NCBI GenBank assembly: GCA_943787985.1 | Contig: CALSOO010000005.1 | Location: forward strand, 434,001-498,000 | DNA: 64,000 bases | DNA from: an uncultured Paracoccaceae bacterium | Lineage (GTDB): Bacteria; Pseudomonadota; Alphaproteobacteria; Rhodobacterales; Rhodobacteraceae | Direction of reading: 5' to 3' | Shown here: piece by piece, positions 19,748 through 28,204 of the stretch | Layout: every line of letters starts with the position of its first letter | How positions within the stretch are numbered: the first letter of the stretch is position 1 | Program-made: the position numbers and the translations under genes | Notes under the pieces: model-generated | What the model was told of the DNA's origin: nothing | The model's input: only the letters and a program-made list of their open reading frames with translations | Databases searched by the model: none

Positions 19748-21172
19748 ATGACCAACCGATTTGACTATTTTGTGGTCTTTGCAGAGATGCGCACAGGCTC
19801 GAACTTTCTTGAGGCCAACTTGAATGCCTTTGAGAATATTGCTTGTCACGGAGAGGCGTTTAACCCTCATTTCTTGGGCTACCCCAAAACCACGGAAATT
19901 TTGGGCGTTTCGCAGGACACGCGCGATGCAGACCCCAAACAGCTATTGAAAGAAATCCGCAAGAGCGGTGGCGTGATGAACGGGTTCCGGTATTTCCACG
20001 ACCATGATCCGCGCGTCCTCGACCCGATTCTGAACGATGAAAAATGTGCAAAAATAGTGCTCACCCGAAATCCGCTAGACAGTTATGTGTCTTGGAAAAT
20101 TGCGCAAGAGACAGGGCAATGGAAGCTGACGGATTCGAAGTCTCGCAAGGACGGAAAAGCCGAGTTTGATGGCCAGGAATTCGCCGGACACTTGGAAGCG
20201 CTGCAAGCGTTTCAGATCATGCTCCTGAACAGGCTGCAAACCAGCGGGCAGACAGCATTTTACATCGCTTATGAAGATTTGCAGAGCGTCGATGTCATGA
20301 ACGGCTTGGCCCGCTATCTTGGGGTGGATGAAGCGCTTCAAGGGTTGGACAAGAACCTCAAGAAGCAAAACCCGTCACATATTTCCGAGAAAGTTAAAAA
20401 TTTCGACGAAATGGAACAAGCCTTGTCAGGGCTTGATTTGTTCAATTTGACCCGCACACCAAATTTCGAGCCGCGCCGCGGCCCTTCGATTCCGACGTAT
20501 GTCACGGCTGCCGAGGCGCCTTTGTTGTATTTACCCATGCAAAGTGGACCCGAAGCGAAAGTTCTTCAGTGGATGGCAGATGTCGACGGTGTGACACGCT
20601 CTGATCTTAGAACAAAGCTGTCGCAAAAAGATCTTCGCCAGTGGAAGCGAAAGAATGGATTGCACCGCAGTTTTACCGTTTTGCGTCACCCGCTTGAGCG
20701 TGCACACCGTGCGTATTGCCATCGAATTCTCAATTCTGAAGCGGGCAGTTATTCAGCGTTAAGGCAAACTTTGCGTCGTCGTTACGCGCTGCCTATTCCA
20801 GAGAGCATGCCGGATGCCAGTTATGACAAGGTTGCGCATCGCGCAGGTTTTTTTGCGTTCCTGTCATTCCTAAAGGGTAATTTGGCAGGGCAAACCGCCA
20901 TCCGGGTGGATGCTGATTGGTGCACGCAAGTTCAGGCTCTGCAGGGATTTGGCGAATTTGCCCTACCGGACCGGGTTATTCGAGAAGCCGATCTTGAAGA
21001 AGAGTTGGGACAAATCGCTGCGCAGATTGGCGTGAAAATGCCGCCGCTGACCACTGATGAGGATCAGAGCTCTTTTACTTTGGCAGACATTTATGATGCT
21101 GAGATAGAAACGTTGGCACGTGATGTGTATCAGCGCGACTACATGATGTTCGGGTTCACCGACTGGGCTTAA
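19748..21172 (+). CDS. Two-domain sulfotransferase (NodH-like)
   Basis: 474 residues, about twice the size of a single bacterial sulfotransferase domain. The first half has a PAPS 5'-phosphosulfate loop (FAEMRTGSNFLEANL, residues about 10-24) and the 3'-phosphate strand (KIVLTRNPLDSYVS). The second half contains another 3'-phosphate-like motif, RSFTVLRHPLERAHRAYCHR (about 313-332), as in carbohydrate sulfotransferases, but I see no clear second 5' loop. It may sulfate a capsule or LPS sugar. The TAA stop shares the palindrome TTAA with the stop of convergent ptsN. Confidence 0.8.
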   Translation: MTNRFDYFVVFAEMRTGSNFLEANLNAFENIACHGEAFNPHFLGYPKTTEILGVSQDTRDADPKQLLKEIRKSGGVMNGFRYFHDHDPRVLDPILNDEKCAKIVLTRNPLDSYVSWKIAQETGQWKLTDSKSRKDGKAEFDGQEFAGHLEALQAFQIMLLNRLQTSGQTAFYIAYEDLQSVDVMNGLARYLGVDEALQGLDKNLKKQNPSHISEKVKNFDEMEQALSGLDLFNLTRTPNFEPRRGPSIPTYVTAAEAPLLYLPMQSGPEAKVLQWMADVDGVTRSDLRTKLSQKDLRQWKRKNGLHRSFTVLRHPLERAHRAYCHRILNSEAGSYSALRQTLRRRYALPIPESMPDASYDKVAHRAGFFAFLSFLKGNLAGQTAIRVDADWCTQVQALQGFGEFALPDRVIREADLEEELGQIAAQIGVKMPPLTTDEDQSSFTLADIYDAEIETLARDVYQRDYMMFGFTDWA

Positions 21173-21633
21173 GCGGCTTGTTCTGTGCGCCCTTCAGCAA
21201 GGATTGCATACAGCGTAGAGGGGTCAGGGTTTGACCGGAGTTTGCCGCAAATTGCAGGCTCACGCAGTGTTCTGGAAACAAGCGCCAAAGCCTTGAGGTG
21301 TTCGACGCCTGCGTTTTCAGGCGCAAAAAGGGCAAAGGCGATATCCACAGGCTGACGATCTACGGCTTCAAAATCGACGGGCTTTTCCAAAAGCACAAAC
21401 GCGCCAACAACCCGCTTCAAACCAGTTATGCGGGCATGGGGCAAGGCAACGCCGTGCCCGACGCCGGTTGGTCCAAGAGCTTCACGGGCAAGCAGTGAGT
21501 CCAAAATCAGATTGGAATCCAGGTCGTAGGACGCACTTGCCAACTCTCCGATTTCGGAAAGGAGACGCTTTTTGCTTGAAGCGGAAGAGAGAACTCTCAC
21601 CGCTTCAGGCATCAATAGATTCGCAAAAATCAT
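21169..21633 (-). CDS. ptsN: PTS IIA-like nitrogen-regulatory protein PtsN
   Basis: 154 residues, EIIA-Ntr fold. The phosphorylated histidine is H66 in GVGHGVALPHARI. It takes phosphate from the NPr/EI-Ntr chain and regulates nitrogen, potassium and carbon functions by protein contacts. It lies 43 bases downstream of hpf on the same strand, in the conserved lptA-lptB-hpf-ptsN order. Confidence 0.93.
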   Translation of the reverse strand: MIFANLLMPEAVRVLSSASSKKRLLSEIGELASASYDLDSNLILDSLLAREALGPTGVGHGVALPHARITGLKRVVGAFVLLEKPVDFEAVDRQPVDIAFALFAPENAGVEHLKALALVSRTLREPAICGKLRSNPDPSTLYAILAEGRTEQAA

Positions 21634-21675
21634 CTTGCCTGCACTTTGCTCGACGCACTGAACGTCAGTATGTTG

Positions 21676-22239
21676 TTACGGATCAATCCAGCCGATGTTT
21701 CCGTCATCACGACGGTATACGACATTCACTCCGGTTTTGCCTTCGTTGCGGAACACCAGCACAGGTGCACCCGCCAATTCCATCTGCATCACTGCTTCGC
21801 CGACTGAAAGAGAGGGAATATGTGTCTCCATCTCCGCAACGATTATCGGCTGCAACGATTCGGGCTCGACCACGTCAGTCTCACCTTCTGAAGCGAGAAT
21901 ATAGGAGGAAGCGCCAAAAAGTTCAACTGGTTGTGCGCGATCCTTGTGATGATCTTTCAATCTACGTTTGTACCTGCGCAGCTGCTTTTCCATTTTGGCG
22001 CAACATCCGTCGAATGCTGCGTAAATTTCTGTGCCTTTTGCTTTGGCCGAAGCCGTGAGTCCGGTGGAAAGATGTACCGTTGCCTCACAAGAAAATTCAT
22101 GGGCTGATTTTGAGAATATGACAGTCGCGTCCGTCGGTCGTTCAGCGTATTTTTGGACGGCTTCGCCCAATTCGGTTTTCACGTGCGTTTGCAATGCTGT
22201 TCCGATGTCGATTTGTTTTCCGCTGATTTGATAACGCAT
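21676..22239 (-). CDS. hpf: Ribosome hibernation promoting factor, long form
   Basis: 187 residues from the ATG at 22239, which has a strong GAAGGAGAC site; a longer upstream reading is spurious. N-terminal HPF/RaiA domain (MRYQISGKQIDIG to about residue 100) with a basic helix KQLRRYKRRLKDHH, then a linker and a C-terminal dimerisation domain ending VVYRRDDGNIGWIDP. Long HPF pairs 70S ribosomes into inactive 100S dimers in stationary phase. The 249 bases upstream probably hold its own promoter. Confidence 0.94.
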   Translation of the reverse strand: MRYQISGKQIDIGTALQTHVKTELGEAVQKYAERPTDATVIFSKSAHEFSCEATVHLSTGLTASAKAKGTEIYAAFDGCCAKMEKQLRRYKRRLKDHHKDRAQPVELFGASSYILASEGETDVVEPESLQPIIVAEMETHIPSLSVGEAVMQMELAGAPVLVFRNEGKTGVNVVYRRDDGNIGWIDP

Positions 22240-22488
22240 TCTGTCTCCTTCAATATTAATGAAACGTATCAATCTCGAATGGTGCGAAAAAGCACCCCTG
22301 AGGTGATCAGTTTCGCGGGAATGGCAAACGCGTGGTGCGCGGGATATGTGGCCTTGAGAACAAGGCCGGTTCCGATGCAGTCGATGACGCGTGGGTTGCC
22401 ATAGGGTCATTGAGCCCGATGGTGGCCCCCTCTGTCAATCAAAAGCGGGGCACGTGTTGGTAAAAATGGGTCGCTTTCTAGTGATATT

Positions 22489-23247
22489 TTACGAGATGCG
22501 AAAATTCTCGCCTAGGTAGACCCGTCGCACGTTTTCGTTTTCGACCACGTCTTTTGGTGTGCCGGACATCAGAACTTTGCCATCGTGCAAAATATATGCA
22601 CGATCTACAATTTCCAATGTTTCCCGTACGTTATGATCAGTAATCAACACGCCAATGCCGCGCTTCTTCAGGTCTGACACCAAGTTGCGAATGTCCCCGA
22701 CCGAGATCGGATCGACCCCTGCAAACGGTTCGTCCAGCAGTAGGTATTTTGGATTAGCGGCAAGACACCGCGCAATTTCAACGCGTCGGCGTTCACCGCC
22801 AGAAAGGGCCAAAGCAGGTGCGCGTCGCAGATGTTCGATGGAGAACTCACTGAGCAAGTCCTCCAACCGTTCGCGCCGCTTGGTGCGATTGCTTTCCGTG
22901 ATGTCGAGGATCGCACTGATGTTGTCCTGCACGGAAAGCCCACGAAAGATGCTCATTTCCTGGGGCAGATAGCCGATCCCAAGCTGTGCGCGGCGGTACA
23001 TTGGCAGCGTTGTTACGTCCGTGCCGTCAACCTTTACGGTGCCCCCTTCGGGTGTCACCAAGCCGGCAACAGAGTAGAATGTTGTGGTTTTCCCTGATCC
23101 ATTTGGCCCAAGCAACGCGACGACTTCGCCACGTTTGAGGTGCATTGAAAAATCGCGGATCACGACTTTCTTGCGATAGGATTTGCGCAAATGGTCTATT
23201 TGTAGCCCGGATGTTCCGTCTGTGACCGTCAGCGTTGGCGCCGCCAT
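22489..23247 (-). CDS. lptB: LPS export ABC transporter ATP-binding protein LptB
   Basis: 252 residues. ATPase of the LptB2FGC complex that extracts LPS from the inner membrane. Walker A GPNGSGKTT, signature LSGGERRR and Walker B YLLLDEPFAGVD are all present, plus the ITDHNVRETLEI H-loop segment that is nearly invariant in LptB. Its ATG overlaps the lptA stop. Confidence 0.97.
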   Translation of the reverse strand: MAAPTLTVTDGTSGLQIDHLRKSYRKKVVIRDFSMHLKRGEVVALLGPNGSGKTTTFYSVAGLVTPEGGTVKVDGTDVTTLPMYRRAQLGIGYLPQEMSIFRGLSVQDNISAILDITESNRTKRRERLEDLLSEFSIEHLRRAPALALSGGERRRVEIARCLAANPKYLLLDEPFAGVDPISVGDIRNLVSDLKKRGIGVLITDHNVRETLEIVDRAYILHDGKVLMSGTPKDVVENENVRRVYLGENFRIS

Positions 23248-23735
23248 TAGTTGTTGCCTGTGTTCAGGATGGTCTTGACCCGTCCTGACATGCGCGCGGT
23301 GCCGTCTTTGAGGTCCACAGACATCCGTTCTGCGGTCAACGCACTGGGCCCTTGGGTCATCAAGACGTTTCCGGTCATGACGATTGTTCCCGAATCAATA
23401 TCATAGTCTGCACGTTCTGCTTCGGCGGCATCTGCACCAGCCACCAATGTTACGCCTCCAGTCGCTTCGAGTTTGGAAATGCCTGCGGCGTTGTCAGAAT
23501 AGACAACTTTGACCTTTTGAGCGGACAACCGCATCTCACCTTGTCCGATCACAACGTTGCCTGTGAACACGGCTGTTCCGGAGGATTGATCAACAGAAAG
23601 GTTGTCTGCAGACACTTCGACAGGCAACCCGATGTCTTGTTGCAATGATCCAAAAGCAACGTTTGTCCCTTGGGAAAAGACGGGGGCGGCGCAGATAAGC
23701 GCAATCATCACAGGAATGGCACGGAGTAAGGTCAC
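23247..23735 (-). CDS. lptA: Periplasmic LPS-bridge protein LptA
   Basis: 162 residues. Signal peptide (MTLLRAIPVMIALICAAPVF) then an OstA/LptA beta-jellyroll with repeated motifs such as VSADNLSVDQSSGTAVFTGN and MTGNVLMTQG. LptA polymerises into the periplasmic bridge that carries LPS to LptD. Placed between lptC and lptB, 3 bases from lptC. Confidence 0.93.
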   Translation of the reverse strand: MTLLRAIPVMIALICAAPVFSQGTNVAFGSLQQDIGLPVEVSADNLSVDQSSGTAVFTGNVVIGQGEMRLSAQKVKVVYSDNAAGISKLEATGGVTLVAGADAAEAERADYDIDSGTIVMTGNVLMTQGPSALTAERMSVDLKDGTARMSGRVKTILNTGNN

Positions 23736-23738
23736 TGG

Positions 23739-24335
23739 TCAGTCTCTTTGTCTTTGAGGGTCGTATATCAGTTTCACACGATTTGTGAAAATCAATTGGG
23801 CGGGGCCGTTGTTGTGTAGTGAGGAAATATGTAACGACCCAGCTGTGATCTGTCCAATAGGACCGGAGCCTTCAACCATGTCGGGAGACTTGACGTCCAG
23901 TTGTTTCAGCGAGGATGTGAGCAGCTCCGTCATCACAACGTAACCAGCGGAGGTCGTGATCTGAACGTTTCCGGTGAGTTTACTGGTTTGTTCGGTCATA
24001 TTTACATCGCCAAAATCCGCTGAAAACGAAATGCGACTGCCGCTGGGCAGGTCGATTTGTGCAGTCACCCCTTCAGCATGTGTTGTCCCGAGTGCGAATT
24101 TGCCGACTTTGTTTGCCGAAAACGAGATCAGGTCCCCATTCCCCGTTGCTCCGGAAAAGAAAGGTCCCGTTACTTGCTGGTCTCGCATCCGATCCTGAAT
24201 TTCTTTTTCAGCAAAAGGTATGGCAGCTGTTGAATCCACATTCCGTGACAGCAGAAACAAGGTGGATAAAAGCCCCAACGCCATAAGCGGCAGCAGCACC
24301 TTCAGCCAAGCCACCAGTCGCGAATAGGAGTCCAT
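23739..24335 (-). CDS. lptC: LPS export protein LptC
   Basis: 198 residues with one N-terminal transmembrane helix (LVAWLKVLLPLMALGLLSTL) and a periplasmic jellyroll domain. LptC receives LPS from LptB2FG and hands it to LptA. Sequence similarity in this family is low; the call rests on size, topology and position directly before lptA-lptB and after kdsD. Confidence 0.9.
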   Translation of the reverse strand: MDSYSRLVAWLKVLLPLMALGLLSTLFLLSRNVDSTAAIPFAEKEIQDRMRDQQVTGPFFSGATGNGDLISFSANKVGKFALGTTHAEGVTAQIDLPSGSRISFSADFGDVNMTEQTSKLTGNVQITTSAGYVVMTELLTSSLKQLDVKSPDMVEGSGPIGQITAGSLHISSLHNNGPAQLIFTNRVKLIYDPQRQRD

Positions 24336-24341
24336 GTCTGG

Positions 24342-25310
24342 TTACCCCAAGCCGACGCGCAGGCAGTCGTGGATATGGATCAACCCCGCTGGAACGTTTG
24401 GCTTTTTGGGATCAATCACCAGCAAGCACGTTATCTTGCGCGTTTGCATTATGCCCACAGCCTTTTCGGCCAAAGCATCGGGGGTGATCGTCACAGGATC
24501 ACGGGTCATCACGTCTTGGGCGGTGAGCGTCGCAAGGCCAGCCATATGCCGGCTTATGTCGCCGTTTGTGATAATCCCTTGCAGGTGTCCTTGGGCGTTG
24601 GTCACGCAAGTCACTCCAAAACCTTTTTGGCCGATTTGCGCCAAGACTTGCGTCATGTTCGCAGCCAAAGACACGTAAGGAATTGTATCGCCAGTGTGCA
24701 TCAAGTCGCCCACAAGGCTCAGTTGCGCGCCAAGTTTGCCACCAGGGTGGAAGTTGCGGAAATGTTCGGGGGTAAAGGCACGGTGTTCCATCAAGGCTAC
24801 GGCAACCGCGTCTCCCATCGCCAGCGTCAGCGTTGTCGAGGTGGTAGGGACAACGCCGGTGCCGCAGGCTTCGCCCAAGGCAGGAAGTTGCAAAACGATG
24901 TCGGATTGTTTTCCAAGGCTGCTTTCGGGGCGGCTCGTGATCCCGATGAGAGGGATGCTGAACCGTCGCGTGTATGCGACCAGATTGGCCAGTTCAGGTG
25001 CTTCGCCAGAATTCGAGATCGCAATGACCGTGTCATCATTGGTGACCATTCCAAGGTCGCCGTGGCTGGCTTCGGCGGGGTGAACGAATTGTGCAGGCGT
25101 GCCTGTGCTGGCCAGGGTTGCCGCAATTTTTCGCGCAATATGGCCTGATTTACCGATACCAGTGACGATCACACGCCCTTTGGTTTCAAGCAGTTTGACG
25201 ACGGCCTCTGCAAATCTGTCATCAAGGCTGTTCGCCATAATGTCCAGCGCTTTGGCTTCGGCTTTGATTACGCGGCGGGCCGTGTCACGAAAGGGCGTTG
25301 TGCTTGCCAT
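24342..25310 (-). CDS. kdsD: D-arabinose-5-phosphate isomerase (KdsD/KpsF)
   Basis: 322 residues from the ATG at 25310. It converts ribulose-5-phosphate to arabinose-5-phosphate, the first step of Kdo synthesis. SIS domain with VIVTGIGKSGHIARKIAATL and VIAISNSGEAPEL, followed by the TLTLAMGDAVAVAL active-site helix and two CBS domains (about 200-322). It partly overlaps the end of the upstream RNase D-like gene and lies 6 bases before lptC, giving a Kdo/LPS-export operon. Confidence 0.95.
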   Translation of the reverse strand: MASTTPFRDTARRVIKAEAKALDIMANSLDDRFAEAVVKLLETKGRVIVTGIGKSGHIARKIAATLASTGTPAQFVHPAEASHGDLGMVTNDDTVIAISNSGEAPELANLVAYTRRFSIPLIGITSRPESSLGKQSDIVLQLPALGEACGTGVVPTTSTTLTLAMGDAVAVALMEHRAFTPEHFRNFHPGGKLGAQLSLVGDLMHTGDTIPYVSLAANMTQVLAQIGQKGFGVTCVTNAQGHLQGIITNGDISRHMAGLATLTAQDVMTRDPVTITPDALAEKAVGIMQTRKITCLLVIDPKKPNVPAGLIHIHDCLRVGLG

Positions 25311-25311
25311 C

Positions 25312-25926
25312 TCAGGAATGCGCAAAAATATCGGTGTCTGGCCAGCCGATCAGGTCAAGATTTGCGCGCATCGGCAAGAAGTCGAAACAGGCCTGTGCAA
25401 CGTCCATGCGCCCTTCGCGAACCAGACGTGTGTTCAGTTCTTCGCGCAGCCGGTGCAGGTAAAGTACATCCGAGGCCGCATATTCCACTTGCGCTTTGCT
25501 CAAAGTATCTGCGCCCCAGTCACTGGATTGCTGCTGTTTCGAGATGTCTACGCCAAGCAGTTCTTGCAACAGGTTCTTAAGGCCGTGCCGGTCTGTGTAT
25601 GTGCGGATCAAGCGGCTGGCGATTTTGGTGCAATAGACGGGTGCCGTCACCGCACCGAACGCGTTTTGCATCGCGGCAATGTCGAAGCGACCAAAATGGA
25701 AGAGCTTGAGAACATCGGGATCCGTCAACATTTTGCACAGGTTCGGGGCTTTGGTTTGTCCTTGTTTGATTTGGACAATGTGGGCGTTCCCGTCACCGCT
25801 GGACAGCTGCACAACGCACAAACGGTCGCGGTGGGGATGTAACCCCATGGTTTCACAATCGATGGCGACCATGGGGCCAAGGTCAAGCCCATCGGGCAGA
25901 TCGGAGATATGGAGATGATTTGTCAT
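25312..25926 (-). CDS. Short ribonuclease D-like 3'-5' exonuclease
   Basis: 204 residues from the ATG at 25926. DEDDy-type exonuclease domain: MVAIDCETMGLHPHRDRLC carries the first Asp-Glu pair, then LLQELLGVDISKQQQSSDWG and YAASDVLYLHRLREEL with the final Tyr/Asp. It lacks the HRDC domains of full-length RNase D, as is common for this alphaproteobacterial form. Likely role in tRNA 3' maturation or RNA turnover. First gene of the run into kdsD-lptCAB. Confidence 0.9.
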   Translation of the reverse strand: MTNHLHISDLPDGLDLGPMVAIDCETMGLHPHRDRLCVVQLSSGDGNAHIVQIKQGQTKAPNLCKMLTDPDVLKLFHFGRFDIAAMQNAFGAVTAPVYCTKIASRLIRTYTDRHGLKNLLQELLGVDISKQQQSSDWGADTLSKAQVEYAASDVLYLHRLREELNTRLVREGRMDVAQACFDFLPMRANLDLIGWPDTDIFAHS

Positions 25927-25970
25927 GCCCCTGCTATAGCGCGGCTGAGACGATTGGAAAAGGTGCGGTA

Positions 25971-26681
25971 TTACTTGTCTGCGATGTGGGCGAGTTTCGG
26001 TTTTGGCAGGCGCGTCAACAGGCCATTGACCAAGTGTCTGCAATCATGTCCGCGCCACTCTTGAGAGTACAAGTCCCGCGGCAAAGCAGGGTGGCGCAAC
26101 ACCAAACGGCGCCAAGAGTGAACAATCAGGCAGCGCAAAACGGCGACGTCGTTGGCGGACAACTGTTCAGGCGGGGGTAGGGTCGTGTCCAGCTGCGACA
26201 GGATATCGAAAAGCGCAGTGTAGTCCTGAACCAGTTTGGGTGGTTCGAATTGCGCCTTCAACCAATCAGGGGCGTGGTTTGCTGGCAATGAAAGGGCGTC
26301 TTGGGGGGCTGGATTGTCGAGCGCCCCAAAAAAGACGCGCGCGGTCAATTGCACAAACCCGAGGTCTGTCATCGCGTTTTTTTGTGCGGTGCTGTTGTCT
26401 TTGGTCAACACGACTTGCCACTTGGTCGGCATGTCTTCCAGCGCGCTGTAAATACGTGGGCTGGCTTTGGCACTGTTCGCGCGTCCGGTGGCGGTCAACG
26501 CGTGTACGCTGGTGCGTCCGGTTTTGTTTGAGGCAATCCAGCCGTCGTTGCGTAATCTGTGCAAGGCCACGCGCACCGCTTCGGGTTTGATGTTCATTCC
26601 GTTCATCAAGGCTGACAGCACCGGCCCCTCGATGCCATCCCCGTCGTTTTGGGCCAAATCACCAAAAACGGTGACCAACAA
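25971..26681 (-). CDS. PaaX-family transcriptional regulator, possible 5' frameshift
   Basis: 236 residues from a TTG at 26681. PaaX proteins are winged-helix repressors that respond to acyl-CoA ligands. Seen: LVTVFGDLAQNDGDGIEGPVL, then AVRVALHRLRNDGWI, and the C-terminal PaaX domain. The frame is open upstream without an ATG. A plausible true N-terminus starting MTSTHPILSELQK (ATG at 26758) is in another frame, and adding one A to the run at about 26720-26725 would join the two. It follows livF, so it may regulate that operon. Confidence 0.75.
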   Translation of the reverse strand: MLVTVFGDLAQNDGDGIEGPVLSALMNGMNIKPEAVRVALHRLRNDGWIASNKTGRTSVHALTATGRANSAKASPRIYSALEDMPTKWQVVLTKDNSTAQKNAMTDLGFVQLTARVFFGALDNPAPQDALSLPANHAPDWLKAQFEPPKLVQDYTALFDILSQLDTTLPPPEQLSANDVAVLRCLIVHSWRRLVLRHPALPRDLYSQEWRGHDCRHLVNGLLTRLPKPKLAHIADK

Positions 26682-26768
26682 GGACCAGACCCGCTGCGGC
26701 CCAAGCGCGTTGAGGTGTGTTTTTGCAGTTCGGACAGGATCGGGTGGGTGGATGTCATGCGTGATGAG

Positions 26769-27458
26769 TTAAACCCCCAGATATTTTTGAGTGACGGCTT
26801 CGGACAGAGTGTCCATCGTGCCCGACCAAACAGAAGCACCACGTTCCAGAATAACAGCATGGTCGGCCACCTGTCGCAACTCTTTGAGTGACTTGTCGAC
26901 CACAAGCAATGCAAGACCGGTGTCGCGCGTGAGCGTCGTGATCGCACCCCAGATTTCTTGACGCACCATTGGGGCCAGCCCTTCGGTTGCTTCGTCCAGA
27001 ACCAGCAGGCGGGGATTGGTCATCAAAGCGCGGCCAATTGCCAGCATTTGTTGTTCCCCTCCTGATAATGAGCCTGCGGATTGATGCAGCCGTTCGGACA
27101 GGCGGGGAAACAATGCCCCGACCGCGGTCAAATCCCACGCGCCCGAACGCGCGGCCGCCAGCAGGTTTTCCTCGACTGTCAGATTGGTGAAACAGCGCCG
27201 CCCCTCCGGGACCAACCCGATCCCAAGGTGGGCCGCTTTGTGGCTGGGCAATTTACGTAAATTCCGACCGTTGAAAGTTATCGTCCCTGCGCCAGCATTG
27301 AGCATCCGACAAATGGACTTCACTGTTGTGGATTTCCCCATGCCATTGCGCCCCATCAGGGCGAGCACTTCGCCTTCATTGAGGGACAGTGAAACGTCGA
27401 ACAAGGCTTGGGAAGGGCCGTAAAACGCAGAAATATTTTGAACACTCAACAAACTCAT
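26769..27458 (-). CDS. livF: Branched-chain amino-acid type ABC transporter ATPase LivF
   Basis: 229 residues. Walker A GRNGMGKSTT, signature LSGGEQQM, Walker B LLVLDEATEGLAP; GRNGMGKST is the usual LivF form. One of two ATPases of a HAAT-family importer encoded by five consecutive genes. It overlaps livG by 4 bases. Confidence 0.93.
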   Translation of the reverse strand: MSLLSVQNISAFYGPSQALFDVSLSLNEGEVLALMGRNGMGKSTTVKSICRMLNAGAGTITFNGRNLRKLPSHKAAHLGIGLVPEGRRCFTNLTVEENLLAAARSGAWDLTAVGALFPRLSERLHQSAGSLSGGEQQMLAIGRALMTNPRLLVLDEATEGLAPMVRQEIWGAITTLTRDTGLALLVVDKSLKELRQVADHAVILERGASVWSGTMDTLSEAVTQKYLGV

Positions 27459-28204
27459 GCGTCTTCACCCAGATAGGCAGTGCGCACGGCAGGGTCGTTT
27501 CGGATGTGATCGACAGTGCCTGTTGCGATGACCTCGCCGTAGACCAGAACGCTGATCCGGTCGGCGAGGGCGAAAACTGCGTCCATGTCGTGTTCAACCA
27601 ACAGGATCGGGGCTTGCTTGCGCAAACCATCCAGAAATTGTGTGAGGGTGTTTGACCCTTCGGCGCCAAGTCCAGCCATGGGTTCGTCCATCACAAACGC
27701 TTTGGGGGTCAAGGTCAATGCAATCGCCACCTCAAGTTGTCGGCGCTGCCCGTGTGACAATTCCGACGTCCGTACATTGCGATAGTCTATAAGGCCAACC
27801 TGTTCTAGCGCGTCCTCGGCGCGCGCGCGCAACTCGCGGTTTCTTGCAGCTGGTGCAAAGAACCGGAACGGCGATCCATGCGCCCCGAGCGCGCCAAGCA
27901 ACGCATTTTGCAACACACTGTCTTCCATCGCGAGAGCAGAGATTTGGAACGTCCGCCCCAGCCCCTTGCGCGCCCGATCCGGAGTGGACAAGTGCGTGAT
28001 GTCTTCGCCGTTCAAAACCACGCGCCCCGCGTCTGGTGTCAGTCCGCCACAAATTTGCTTGATGAGGGTGGACTTGCCAGCGCCGTTCGGGCCGATCAGC
28101 GCATGAATTTCCCCAGCACGCAGGTCAAGGGTGATGTTTTTGCTGGCTTGTACGGCCCCAAAAGACTTGGTCAGATTGTGGGTTTCAAGAACAGGATCAA
28201 TCAT
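27455..28204 (-). CDS. livG: Branched-chain amino-acid type ABC transporter ATPase LivG
   Basis: 249 residues from the ATG at 28204, which overlaps the livM stop; the longer reading upstream is an artefact inside livM. Walker A GPNGAGKSTL, signature LSHGQRRQLEV and Walker B AFVMDEPMAGLG. The LSHGQ form is typical of LivG and urea-type relatives. Confidence 0.93.
   Translation of the reverse strand: MIDPVLETHNLTKSFGAVQASKNITLDLRAGEIHALIGPNGAGKSTLIKQICGGLTPDAGRVVLNGEDITHLSTPDRARKGLGRTFQISALAMEDSVLQNALLGALGAHGSPFRFFAPAARNRELRARAEDALEQVGLIDYRNVRTSELSHGQRRQLEVAIALTLTPKAFVMDEPMAGLGAEGSNTLTQFLDGLRKQAPILLVEHDMDAVFALADRISVLVYGEVIATGTVDHIRNDPAVRTAYLGEDA

Noticed and set aside
24369..25148. 259-residue open frame opposite kdsD
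   Set aside because: Antisense shadow; the kdsD reading has all family motifs.
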